From Hoplostethus atlanticus (taxonomy: Eukaryota > Chordata > Actinopteri > Trachichthyiformes > Trachichthyidae), in assembly GCA_034670405.1 (NCBI GenBank), contig JAXDDX010000002.1:7998501-8062500 (forward strand): a stretch of DNA of 64,000 nucleotides, read 5' to 3'. The translations under genes and the position numbers were made by a program. Shown piece after piece: positions 37,965-49,600 of this stretch. The notes under the pieces are model-generated. The model ran no database searches. It was given only the letters and a program-made list of their open reading frames with translations, and had not been told where the DNA came from. How positions within the stretch are numbered: the first letter of the stretch is position 1; each line of letters opens with the position of its first letter.

Positions 37965-40900
37965 ATGGCTCTGCCAACCCTTTCCGCACATGTGCCCAGT
38001 CGTGCCCGTGTCCTGGAAAGACAGATGGCAAGGCAGCGGGAACAGGAGGCCCGTTCGCGGCAGCAGTGGGAGCTGCACTCTCAGTACTTCAAGGAACAGA
38101 GATTGCGCAGCTATAAGCAATCAGTATGGAGTTCACGTCAGTCTTATCAACAGAGGTAACGCGAACAGAACTGTACTGCATGATGTCTACCCAAATTATT
38201 TGACCAAGAACTTGGGAAATCTGTGTAACATTACATATATGTGCTGTGAGTGAACTTTGCTTGCACTAATGAAGACACTGTGACAAATGACAGTCAAAGA
38301 ACCTAGAGTAAGACAGTGAATGTCTCTTTCCTCTGTTGTGGCCAGTATGTCAGCATACCATAAAGAGAGACTCAAAGAGGAGAAGAGGGTGAATCTGGAG
38401 CAGCGCAGGACTCGGCTCAGGGCCATGCTTGAAGAGGAGCGGAACCAGTTGGAGGCTGAGCTCCAGGAAGTGGTTCCTGATGCCAGCACATTGGCAAGTC
38501 AGTTGGTGCAAAAAACTGAAGAGCTCCGTTCAGCGAGGGAGGAGAGAAGGAAAAAGGTAGTTGCATTAAATTAATTCCATATTTATTTTTCAGTGATACA
38601 CTGATGTCAGTGTATAATGCTTGTTGTTTCTGTTTTACCCCCAGCTTGCACACAAGCTGCAGAAGGAGCACTGGCGGAAAAACAACCCAGAGTTGCGAAA
38701 GGTAGCTAAGTGTAAACTATTAATGCAAATGAAATGAGTTGCCAAACCTCTTGCTGCAAAGCCGGAGTGTTGAGATAAAGAGATAAACGGCGTCAGATGT
38801 CAAAGTACAAAGGAATCTAGTGACTGTCTGGTACATCTGAAGAGTCCTTCAAGTAGAGAAAACAGACACTTTTTGTCAAGAGGTCCACTTGATCTGGAAA
38901 CCAATAGGGCTTGTGATGCAGATATTCCATGCCTTTCTGTTAACCTGAGTCCAGCATTGACTTCACAGTATAAAATATTCTGGTATCCCTTCCGCTTAGG
39001 TCAGGTTCGTCAGTATCTTTGTCTCGTCTATGTCACAACTCCCAGTTGTAATGTGCCCACAGGTCGAGTCAGCGTTACATAAAGATCATGTTGTCAGCCG
39101 ATGGGAAGAGCAGATGTCTGAGAAAACAAAGGTAGGAAATTCATATTATAGTTACTTCTCAGTCAAAGCTGTTCAGCTGACAATAGTGGTTGAATAACCC
39201 TTTAAGGATAATAACAGTGTTTTTGGGCTGGGCTGTAGGCACAGCACCACACATTGCCCTCATATATTACCTTTACCCTGATGTTAAACATTTGTGCATG
39301 CCTTCCTTGAGTTGGGTTCATATAATATAATATAATATAATATAATATAATATAATATATAATATCATTTTATTCAAACCAAATTGTGGGAAAAATCACA
39401 GCCCTGCAATAGTCCAAGGTATCAACTTCTATCAAGCCAGTAATGACACATAGGACCCACAAGTCAAAAAACTTTGGTATTGTTGTTTTACTTGAGTAAT
39501 TATTGATGTAATTAATCAATATTTAATTAAACAGTGCTCATTTAATCTGTGAGCACAGTATCAAGTCTGAAATCTGCTTAGGTTAATCCTTGGTATAACA
39601 TGGTACATTATTGAGAAAGTTCAGACACTAAAGTAACCCATCTCTTAAAACTTGCAGCATGAAGTGGCAGAGCAGGAAGAGAAGAGACGTTTTGAAAACG
39701 AGTATGAGAGGACTCGAAAAGAGGCTCTAGAGAGGATGAAGCAGGCGGAGGAGAAAAAGAAAGCAGAGGACCATAAGAGAGCAGACGAACTTCGGAAACA
39801 GATGGAAGAACTGAGGCTGAGGGAACAAGAGGTATACAGATCTTGGCTAAATTATTTCTGCTGTAGAAAATGGAAAGGCAGATGTGTTGTTTAAGCAGTT
39901 CTTTCTCTCTGTTTCAGGCCAATCGTCTAAAGAACGAGCAAGAAGCCCTGCTAGCCCAGCACTGGGAGCTGGAGAAGATAGAAGAGGAGAGGAAGATGGT
40001 GGAGGAAAGGAAAAAGAAATCTGAGATGGGGTAAGGGAATCTCTCTTGGGATAACTATAAATGTCACTGGTTAGGATAAATGTTCATTGAGCCGGTGTTC
40101 CTTTAGGCATTTCTTGATCCGTCAATACCGTGCTCAGCTGAAGAGGAGAGCCCAGCAAGTGCAGGAGGAGCTGGTGAGTCCACTTGACCCGTTTATACAG
40201 TATATTATTCAAGATGAGATCCAGCTTCTCTGGTTTTGAGGTCTATCTTGAATGTCTCTGTCGCTCTACCCACCAGGAGAACGACCGTAAGATCCTGGCA
40301 GCCTTGCTGGAAGGAGAGCAGGAGGGCAGGAGGATAGAAAGTGCACAAAGGGAAAGGGCTATAGCTGATGCTGCCTGGATGAAACATGTGATTGAAGAGC
40401 AACTTCAGTTAGAGAGGGAGAGGGAGGCTGAGTTTGACATTCTGTACAGGTAAGCATTGGGATTCAGTAAGCGCTACTCTGGGGCAGGGACCTCTGCTTC
40501 TCTTCAGATGCAAGCTATTGTGTCTCATCCATTCAGAGAGGAAGCCCAACGCGTATGGGAGAAACGGGAGGCAGAGTGGGAGAAGGAGAAAAAAGCCAGA
40601 GAGCGGCTCATGCATGAGGTGAATTGGCCTTAGGAGTGAAGGGATTTGGGGCTGATCAAAATGTAGGTGAAACCCTGTTTGAAGGTAAGTCAAAAGACAT
40701 GCAGCACTCCTCTGTGTTTGTCTGAAAGGTTCTTGTGGGGAGACAGCAGCAGCTGGAGCTCCAGATGCAGCAGAACCGTGAGGCGCAGGAGGAGTCCCTG
40801 AGGAGACGAGAAGAGCTGATCCAGGAGCTGGAGTTTGAGAGGGAGACCAGACGCCAGGAGAGGGAGCAAGAAGAGGGTCACAGAACAGCACGAATGCAAG

Positions 40901-41926
40901 AGATAAATGCTCAGGTTGGCACACGGATCCTTCTCATATCTTGACAGTCAGTTAGGTAATGCAGTGGTCCAGAACCACTGAACAGATCATATATGGTGTT
41001 TGTTTTTGAACACATTAGCATTTGCCTTCAACTAAAACAAAATGACTGCTGTTTCTGTGTTTATACTGTAGGTGGAACAGCGGCACCAAGAGCAATGGGA
41101 GGAGCAGCTCAGGATAGAGCAAGAGGAAGAGGAGGAGAAGGAGGCCCTTCAGATCCAGGAGGAGGAGCTGAGACTGGAGACACAGAGGATGACTAAGCAG
41201 GGGTACCAGGAAAAGGTACAAGATAAAATGAAGCTACCTACACTACATGACCAAAAGTATGTGGACACCTGCTCGTCGAACATCTCATTCCAAAATCATG
41301 GGCATTAATATGGAGTTGGTCCCCCTTCGCTGCTATAACAGCCTCCACTCTTCTGGGAAGGCTTCCCACTAGATGTTGGAACATTGCTGCAGGGATTTGC
41401 TTCCATTCAGCCACAAGAGCATTAGTGAGGTTGGGCACTGATGTTGGGCGATCAGGCCTGGCTCACAGTCGGCGCTCCAATTCATCCCAAAGGTGTTGGA
41501 TGGGGTTGAGGTCAGGGATCTGTGCAGGCCAGTCAAGTTCTTCCACATCTCGACAAACCATTTCTATGGACCTCGCTTTGTGCACGGGGGCATTGTCATG
41601 CTGAAACAGGAAAGGGCCTTCGCCAAACTGTTGCCAAGTTGGAAGCACACAATCATCTAGATTGTCACTGTATACTGTAGTGTGAAGATTTACCTTCACT
41701 GGAACTAAGGGGCCTAGCCAGAACCATTAAAAACTCCAGTCCATTATTCCATTATATACATTATAAGGGGTGGCCATGTACATTTGGCCATGTAGTGTAT
41801 GTTTATATGGAAACAATATATTTTGCTCAAAATCCCCTTAATTGCCTTCTTTAATGGTCAGAAATCACATGCTTGATATCGTCTCCCTTTCAGATTCACA
41901 GCAGACCCCGATCAGCCTGGACATGA
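37965..41926 (+). CDS. tchp: Trichoplein keratin filament-binding protein, complete
   Basis: Trichoplein binds keratin filaments and also acts at centrioles, where it is known to activate Aurora A and restrain cilium assembly. Twelve exons: 37965-38155, 38346-38556, 38645-38701, 39063-39131, 39658-39831, 39918-40030, 40107-40173, 40277-40449, 40537-40618, 40729-40914, 41072-41215, 41894-41926. The total is 1500 bases, or 499 aa; human has 498. The protein is an almost continuous Glu/Lys/Arg-rich coiled coil. Family landmarks include [78 protein letters not shown] and [15 protein letters not shown]. It ends with RPRSAWT. The donor after exon 10 (GTTGGC) is weak. The last intron contains a Tc1 remnant. 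Confidence 0.96.
39320..39365. repeat. (TATAA)n pentanucleotide repeat in a tchp intron
   Basis: About nine TATAA units lie between tchp exons 4 and 5. Confidence 0.93.
41241..41797 (-). mobile_element. Tc1/mariner element, internally deleted, in the last tchp intron
   Basis: A 557-bp element is flanked by TA at 41239-41240 and 41798-41799, the Tc1 target-site duplication. The inverted ends match: left CACTACATGACCAAAAGT, right (reverse complement) CACTACATGGCCAAATGT. The reverse strand keeps the C-terminal part of a DDE transposase, with [11 protein letters not shown] and [21 protein letters not shown]. The conserved Glu of the PDLNPIEH motif is Gln here. The rest of the transposase, including most of the DNA-binding region, has been deleted. 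It is inserted antisense to tchp and cannot move itself. Confidence 0.9.
41463..41699 (-). pseudogene. Tc1 transposase C-terminal fragment
   Basis: A 78-codon open frame contains the second Asp motif ([10 protein letters not shown]) and the third catalytic region [15 protein letters not shown]. The glutamate expected after PI is replaced by glutamine. A continuation downstream in another frame ([29 protein letters not shown]) matches the usual end of these transposases, so the frame is also broken. Confidence 0.85.
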
Positions 41927-42176
41927 GGACCCTGCAAGACTGAAGTCAACGCACAATCAAAGTGCATATTTTTGTACATGCAATTAGCTTGAATGTCTTT
42001 TTAAAGAGGTTTATTGTTCAATCAGGTTCTGAGACTATGTATGACAATTGGTTTGTTAGTAATTTAAAGCTTGTCTGCTTATTTAGAAAAACACTATTGG
42101 AAAGTTGGAGCAGTTCTCTAGGACTATTTTCTAGGTTTTATTTGTAGAAAATCTAAAGTGAATATGAAACCAGACC

Positions 42177-42182
42177 AATAAA
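42177..42182 (+). terminator. Poly(A) signal AATAAA of tchp
   Basis: The hexamer lies 251 bases after the tchp stop codon and is the first canonical signal downstream of it. Confidence 0.65.
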
Positions 42183-42226
42183 TACAACACGTGCCAAACT
42201 ACAACAAGTTATAATTATAAATTAAG

Positions 42227-42232
42227 TTTATT
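42227..42232 (-). terminator. Poly(A) signal AATAAA of git2
   Basis: Reverse-strand AATAAA (TTTATT on the plus strand) about 1.4 kb beyond the git2 stop. Cleavage 10-30 bases further would fall at the tchp 3' end. Confidence 0.55.
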
Positions 42233-43013
42233 TAGAAAATAATTATTTCCCCCCATGCGGCTTTAACAGCTGCATGACTTACATCTCTGGACTTCATTCA
42301 AGCACAAAGAGGGACATTTCCTTGATCAGATTTCAAGTTTGAACTCTGAACCACTTGGTGAGGATGAACCTTGGGTTGCACAGTTATACAGGAGATACCT
42401 ATAGTTCTATCCCATACGTTGCACATTAAATACAAATCTAGCAGCAACAGAACAGAGCACAAAACACACAGACATGGTTATTAGCTCTAAATATTTTGCA
42501 ACATCACTAACACTGCTATAGCACACAAGACCGCATAATACAGTGCAGTGTCTAGCCTCTTAGAAACACACCAAATCAAATATAACTTAACACAAGAACA
42601 TCTTGCTGGTGAAGAACATAATCTGGCCCCTGCACAAGTGTTATTTGCATTCACTGACTTGACAAATGGGCATACATAAATAGCTGCAATAAGTGCATTG
42701 CAGACAGGATTACACTTGGACAGGGGACAAACCATATAAATAGCTTTTCTATGCGATGAACACTGGCATTGCAGGGCTACAAAATGTGCATGAATGAAGT
42801 TCCCAACATTTAATGGAAGTTTATTAAATGGTCAAATTATTTTCATCTTTACAGTATGCTATTGCTGACAGTGCAATAAATCAGGGGAAGCTTCTTTACC
42901 TCCAAGGGTGTTAGCAATAGCATTTCATGACAACAGATTTCATGGCTCATTTATGGCTTTCCCAGCATCCATGTCTGGCTTTGGACTGATCATTTTAACC
43001 AACATCATCTAAT

Positions 43014-43173
43014 GCAGTGGTCCTCGGGGCCCAGTGCCCTGCTGGTTTTCATTGCAGCCATCTAATCAGGGACTGAGTTATACCTGGGACACCACGTGAA
43101 TGCAATGAACTACCTGGTAGGACAGAAAACCAGCAGTACTCAGGATCCCAAGGACCAGGACTGAGAACCACTC
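43014..43173. repeat. Foldback element in the git2 3' UTR
   Basis: About 160 bp with imperfect terminal inverted repeats. The left end has GCAGTGGTCCTC and CCTGCTGGTTTTC; the right end, reverse-complemented, has GAGTGGTTCTC and TACTGCTGGTTTTC. The form fits a small non-autonomous DNA transposon, possibly hAT-like. There is no open frame. Confidence 0.6.
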
Positions 43174-43649
43174 TATCTAATGGATATACTTTACACTTAG
43201 TCACAGAGCATTAAGGTTAATTCATTCTTTATGAATAGAAGGTATTTATATTATGCCTGATTAAACATTATTGGTAATTAAGGGAGACTAATAAGTAAAG
43301 CGCAATCAAGAAACCATTAAATGTCCCAGGTCAACCAGCCACTGCATTTTGCCTATACATGATTCCTCAACAATTATTTGACAACTGCTGTAAACGTTGT
43401 TCAAGAGAAAATGCAGTATTACAACAAGCCGTGTATCCCTAAATTAAGTTAATTTAACTCTTTCCCATAGATGACATTCAGGCTTTGTCCAATCTTGGCT
43501 TTAAATATTGTGAATACTTGTTATTTATCATTCTTAAGTTAAAAAAAAGAATGCATGCATATATCACAAATAAAAAAAGACAGACAATTTGTTAAAAAAA
43601 TAAGGACAAAATTGAGATGCTATTGGCTTTTGCAGCCCTGTAAGTGCTG

Positions 43650-46600
43650 TTAGTTGGTGTTCTCCTTTGTGGTAATGGTGACAAGCTGCTTGGCTGCCTT
43701 GGCAATGTCATAAGCACATTGGATGACCTGCTGGGTCACCAGCTGCATGTCCGGCCCTGGGCCTCCCTCCGAGGGCACTGCCTTCCTGCATTCACTCTGA
43801 AGCCGATAAGCACTGGAGGTCAACAAGCGCAGGGAGCTTCTCGCAGTCTCTGAGCGTGGTTTCTGCAGGAGAAGGTTAAAAACATTTGAGTACTAATGGA
43901 AAAAATCATTCATTCATTGTCTTTACTCACTTATTCCTATTCAAGGGGGTCAAGGGGGCTGGAGCCTATCCCAGTACGCATTGGGCAGAAGGCCCCGAAA
44001 CACCCTGGACAGGTTGGCAGTCACAGGGCACACATAGACGAAACACATTCACATTCACACCTATGGGCAATTTAGAGTCTCCAAACCACCTGACTTCCAT
44101 GTCTTTGGACTGTGGGAGGAAATCGAAGCACCTGGAGGAAACCCACGTGAACATGGGGAGAACAACTCCATACAGAAAGAACCAGGGCCGAGGATCAAAT
44201 CCAGGACCTTCTTGCTGAGGCGACAGCATTAGATAAAGTGAACCTCTTCTGTTGGCCAAAACATCCTACAACTGTGGCTAGCTTTGCATGAATGTCACAT
44301 AATATGGGACTAAAAACATTTGGAGCTTGAAATTGAGTTATTTATGTTTATAACATGATACGCAATATGTAATCAAATAACTTTGGAATACAAAATCTAA
44401 ATCTGTCAGTTGGCTGATCCATTCACTCCAAGTAACAAATATACCAGCTTGCTTTTTTACCTTGGGAAAGAGGGCAGCCATTTCTGTTACAGCCACATAT
44501 ATTCTTTCTGAGCAGGGTATAAAGCTGTGGGAAGAAGAGAGGTGTCAAGGAGATGTATGACGTCTACACATTCAACCACTTCTCTTCAAAATTCTGGATA
44601 AAATGTTAAGATGATTGTTTCTGCTTAGATATAAAAAGTTACCCTTATAAGCAGGACAGAAAATATTGCGTGCAAGTTAATCACAAAATAAGTTACTATT
44701 TATAACTCACAACACACCATGCATCATAAAGTTCAGCTCCAGGTTAACACTAACTAGGTTAACATACGCCATTTGGGGGACACTTATCCAAAGTGCCTTA
44801 CGATATTGTGAGTGCATACATTTTTAGCATGGGTTGCCCCAGAGGGAATCCAACCCCTAACCTTGGCAGCGTTAGTGCCATAAGAACCAGGTTATGTGTG
44901 CTACTAATATTAGCAAACTACATGATTTAAGGGTAATGGGTTATCCAAAATAAAGTACAGTGTGCTATTATTCTATAGCACTAACTTTCTGTATTCAAAA
45001 ATGATGGCTACAAAAATAAACCTGGAACCAAACCTGGAATAACATGGCTTCTATGTGATTACATCAAAAAACTATATATATTAAAAGCAGGACTCTACTT
45101 TTACCAAACTGACCACAGTACATTTTAAGTCACAGTGAAAAATAAAGATAATAAGAGCAAGTAAGTATGAAACTGGATGCTTTCAGACATAATACTTTTT
45201 AGGCAAGCATTTCGGTAGCACGTCACAGAAAAAAAGAGCTAGCCTGTCAGTAGGTGAGACAGAAGAAGAAAGGTGAGACAGAAAATGAGTGTGTGAGGGA
45301 GAGAAAAAAAAACTGTGCCTGGGAGGCAGGGACAGAGGCCAGAGTACCAGGAGGTAGGGTCAGGGGACCGGAGGCTGAGTGGCTGAAGGGGAGGGGGGGG
45401 CTTCTCAGCCCAAGGCACCAGAGTGCTGAAACATCCCAGGCTGTGCCTGAGCCGACGCACACCTTCGCGCTCACATGGTCTGCTTACAGGAGTGAGGGAC
45501 AGGGACCACAACACCGAAAGAACATAACACCGGAGCAGAGGAGTTGAAGTAGAATGAGGGGGAAGAATGAAGATAACAGAAAAGGGGAAATAATAGGAGC
45601 TAAACACTGCTACACATTACAACAGAGGGAAATGACAAATTAAAAGGGAACTATGGGTTTATAAATGAGAGTAAGGATGTGAAAGTAAAACTGAACTGAT
45701 TGTGACACGGTCGACTATCTCACACTGATAAACAAAGATCCTTATATCTCTAGATCCTGACCTGTCGTGTTTGTTCTCCTGAGCAGCCCGGAGAAGCTCT
45801 TGGATATTCTTGGTGATCTGTTCAGTCTTGCGGATGACGTCCTCTGTGCTGGGAAGCGTGGGGTCTGACTCCAGCTCCAGGTCATCCAGCTCAGGGATAG
45901 AACTGCCCTCCCCCAGCCAGCCACTGCTCCTTAGCCTCCCTCTCCTGCACAGACTGCAGACGCAAATACAGAAGATTTAGTCTCTACTGCCACAACATAA
46001 GCCTTGCTGCTCTTACTCTAAAACAGCACTTCATTAGACTTGAAAATACATTCTCACTGTAATTGGGTGTCAAGCAAGCACACTTTTGAAAACAACGTCT
46101 TATTGTCTGTCAGTTGGGCGAGACCCTTACCCTGAGTCATCCATCTCAGAGTCATTGAATGTATTGTCATAGTCACTGTCCAGCATGCTGCTCTGCTTCT
46201 CAAACTTTGAAGCCTGGAAAGAAGAAAGAAGAAAAGTAGAGTGATAAAAATATGTCTGAATGCAAAATGTTCCATGTCATCGACAATGGAAACCTGAAGT
46301 AGAAGTGTTGTAATCACTTTCATACAGTTAATCATAGCAATAAGCAAACTCTCAACAGGGAACAACCTTCTGTTTGCAGTGTCACTAACAAATGACAAAT
46401 TTGACAAGTAAACAAGTAAAAGCAATGCAGATAATGACTTTGCCAGAAACAAGCAAATAAAGCCATGAAGCAAGAGTACAGAATCAACTTGAAGCTTTTA
46501 AAATTTGATTTAGATTTCGTTAGTAAACAGCGATAATCCAGGGTTCAAGTAGTTTATACCCGTCACTATGCAATAATCACTACTGATGACTGAATTGCTT

Positions 46601-49600
46601 GAATAACCTAATGGGGTACAAATCATATTGGATCAACAGAATGGCTGGGACCATCACTGACTGACTGCCACATTATGTTGTGTTTTGTGTAGGAAGCCTT
46701 TTGAACCCCTGATGGGATGGAATCGTGGATGAGCATGCAGCTTTACCCACTTTTTGAGGCTTACTATGTGCCAGGATTAATAAAAGTCAGCAACGCTTGG
46801 GTAGAAACATTCATGAACACAAATTACATCAGAACCATGACACGTTCACTTTACCCTTCTCCAAACTGAAGGGAAGTAGGCCCATGAGAGTCATAATTTG
46901 AGGGCAGGAAGTCAGGGCTCAGATGAATTCAGTATAAGCCTAAATCACACCAGTCTAAGAGACGAGCAGAGCAATGACAGAACTATTTAAGTGTATTGCA
47001 CAAAATACAAGTGATTAATCGTCACAGTAGATGAGGCTCACTGTGATCTTATTTACACTGTATACTGAGCTTTATGCAGATACACTATCAGACTCAAGAG
47101 TTGCATTTCTGAAGGGGAAGCAGAGACAAACAAGCCACATACTGTACAACATATACATACCCTTTCAATTTAAGTCCAAAAGGGTTCAAACAAAATCCTC
47201 CTCTCGTGTGCAGTACTAGATGCAATGCTGCACACATAAACTCACATCAAACAATACATGGCAGAAAATATGATCGATTTGTCTTTGTTCTGCATGTATA
47301 ACTAGAGATCAAGCTTCCTGGATGACCACAGTGTTTGGTGTTACTAGAGGAAGTGAGAGCATGCTGGTTGAAGCTCACTGTGCAAAATGAATGGCCAAGT
47401 GCTGGTAAAAGACAAGGAAAAGGATCTCTCTTAGTACTGTAATGGGTGTAATGTAGACTCAAGAATTTTAGATATGAAAAGCATTTAAACAGACTACAGA
47501 CATAAAATACCTGGTTTGTCCCCATTCTTTTGAGGAACAGGTGTGATAGGAATGTCACAATATTACAAACCCTTTAACGCCCCTATCAATCTTTTAAAGC
47601 CAATTTAAGATCAAAATACATTTTCGTCAACAGCCATTACACAGGCTTCTGAGGGAAAGAAAATAAGCATTAACATTAGCCGGTGCCACACCACAACAAG
47701 TGCACTTCTCTGCTCAACTTTCAGCGCTCAGGCAGAGGTTTTGCAGTTGCAAAACCACACAGTTGTATTTGTGTAGTGGCACAATGAGGATGCTGCCGAT
47801 GAATATAAGTATGAGGTGTTGAAGGCACCCGGTGGAGGGTTGGCTCATGCAGTAGGGCAGGTAAGGAGCAGCATATTAAGGACACAGGGAGGAAGGTGGA
47901 GGAGGAGGAAGGGATGGCAAAGGGCTCCCAGTGGACTTGCTGCGTCCCACGAGGCACGGACCAAGTGAGGAGGTACTTAACCTTTTGAGCACTTTCATCC
48001 TTCGACCAAGACAAGGTGGATGGAAATGAGGGGAGGGATGAAGAGGTGGTCACAAAAGCGCCCCTTTCCGTCTAAAGACAGGGTTCAAATCAAATTTTAA
48101 GAAGACAGAGTCGAGTAAAAATGTTGACAAAGTGCTCACGAGGAACAGTGGAACACTGCTCACAACAGTGCTGCAAATACTAAAATTAGTTCTTAAATAA
48201 ATATGATTAATGAAATTAGATGTTAAGCTGTTAAGTCCTTTTGGGCACAAATCGCCTCAAGCAGCTTATCCATTAAAGCATGACTTCCCTTGCTGAATTG
48301 GGAATATTGAAAATAGAATTCATGGAAAACAAATATCTGAGCAATAACCATAAAACAGCTCCAGGGTTCTACAGTGTTATCATTTCAGTAGTGTGTGCTA
48401 GAAATAGATTCATGCTGCCTAGAAAATCTTAAAATGACATGTGCAATTTGAGATTGAATATAGTAGAGGCATTTTCAATTCTATTTACAGATCATGCTCC
48501 TGGAAAAAATGTCACTGTAGAGACTAGGAATCATTCATTGTTAGAAAGATACCACAAAACTTAGTTTCATAGACCAAGATGTGACTGAACTGATGCATAG
48601 GTGCCTTTATTGAATTGAAGAGAGAATGCAACTGAGTGGATAAAATGATCTGAGTTTGTCATGCAGTGCAAAAACACAGAGCATTTGTATGGAAGGTTTA
48701 ATGCTTTATCGACATGACATACAGTACAAAGCTTCAAAGTATATTAGCTCATGCTTAAAACAGCAGCCCCTTATTAGCCTTATTATTGAACTAAGTTCAG
48801 TCTGACAAACAAGCAGCACTCCAGTAAACACCAGATGCATGGAGAATGGCCTCATGAGAGTCCAAGTATTAAGACTGGACAATATGGGATGTGACTAGCT
48901 GTGTGTCTATATGCATGGCATTGTGCTTTCTGATTACTCTGTCTTAGGAACCAGTAAAACAGCTACCTAGTAGCAAATTACTAAGTAAAGAAAAGAAAAC
49001 AAAAAATACAGGAAAGAGAGGTTTGCAGATAGGGTGAAGACACATGAGGAAAAGTCTTGGAAGTGGAGAGGTGGAGAAGGAAGAAGGAATGCAGGGTGCA
49101 GGTCTTACTTACATGAGGTGGGAAGGGTTGCAGGGTGGGGATTCCCTCCTCTGGGTAGGGAGTTTCCCCCTTAGGGAGATAGGGCTTCAGACCTGAGCCA
49201 GTCTCATACATAGACATAGGCCGACTAGCCCGCGCAGACTGCCGGCGTTTCAGGGCTGAGGGGCTGGAGGGGTCAGGGTAGTCTGAACCGCTGGGGACCT
49301 GATAGATATTGGTTGTGACCTGCCGCCTGAGAGAGGTGTTCTCGCTTTGCAGAGATTGCAGCTGGAAGAGACGGGTCAGCAATACACTAAGAGGTGCTGT
49401 CAGCAAAGCAAGCCGTTTCCCCTGCTCTGATCCATTCTACCTTTACAGCATACAGTTTTCAGCTTTTCTCCAATGAATCCTCTAAATATCCACATTAAGC
49501 TTTGACAGTCTGCAACTGTCAACATACTAAACATCATGGAACGCTGCCAAGGTTGTAACTTTGCCTGAATAAAGCAATATCTGTGTGGGCATCACATATT

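Larger units (their letters stand above)
41927..43649. other. Convergent 3' UTRs of tchp and git2
   Basis: tchp stops at 41926 and git2 at 43650 on the other strand. The tchp 3' UTR is short: AATAAA lies at 42177-42182. The git2 3' UTR is about 1.4 kb if the reverse AATAAA at 42227-42232 is used. A foldback repeat lies at 43014-43173. No further coding sequence is seen. Confidence 0.7.

Noticed and set aside
40409..40924. 171-codon reverse-strand open frame
   Set aside because: Antisense shadow of the Glu/Arg-rich tchp coiled-coil exons.
45239..45607. 122-codon reverse-strand open frame in git2 intron 18
   Set aside because: Low-complexity Ser/Leu/Pro composition in an intron; no homology and no suitable splice phases.
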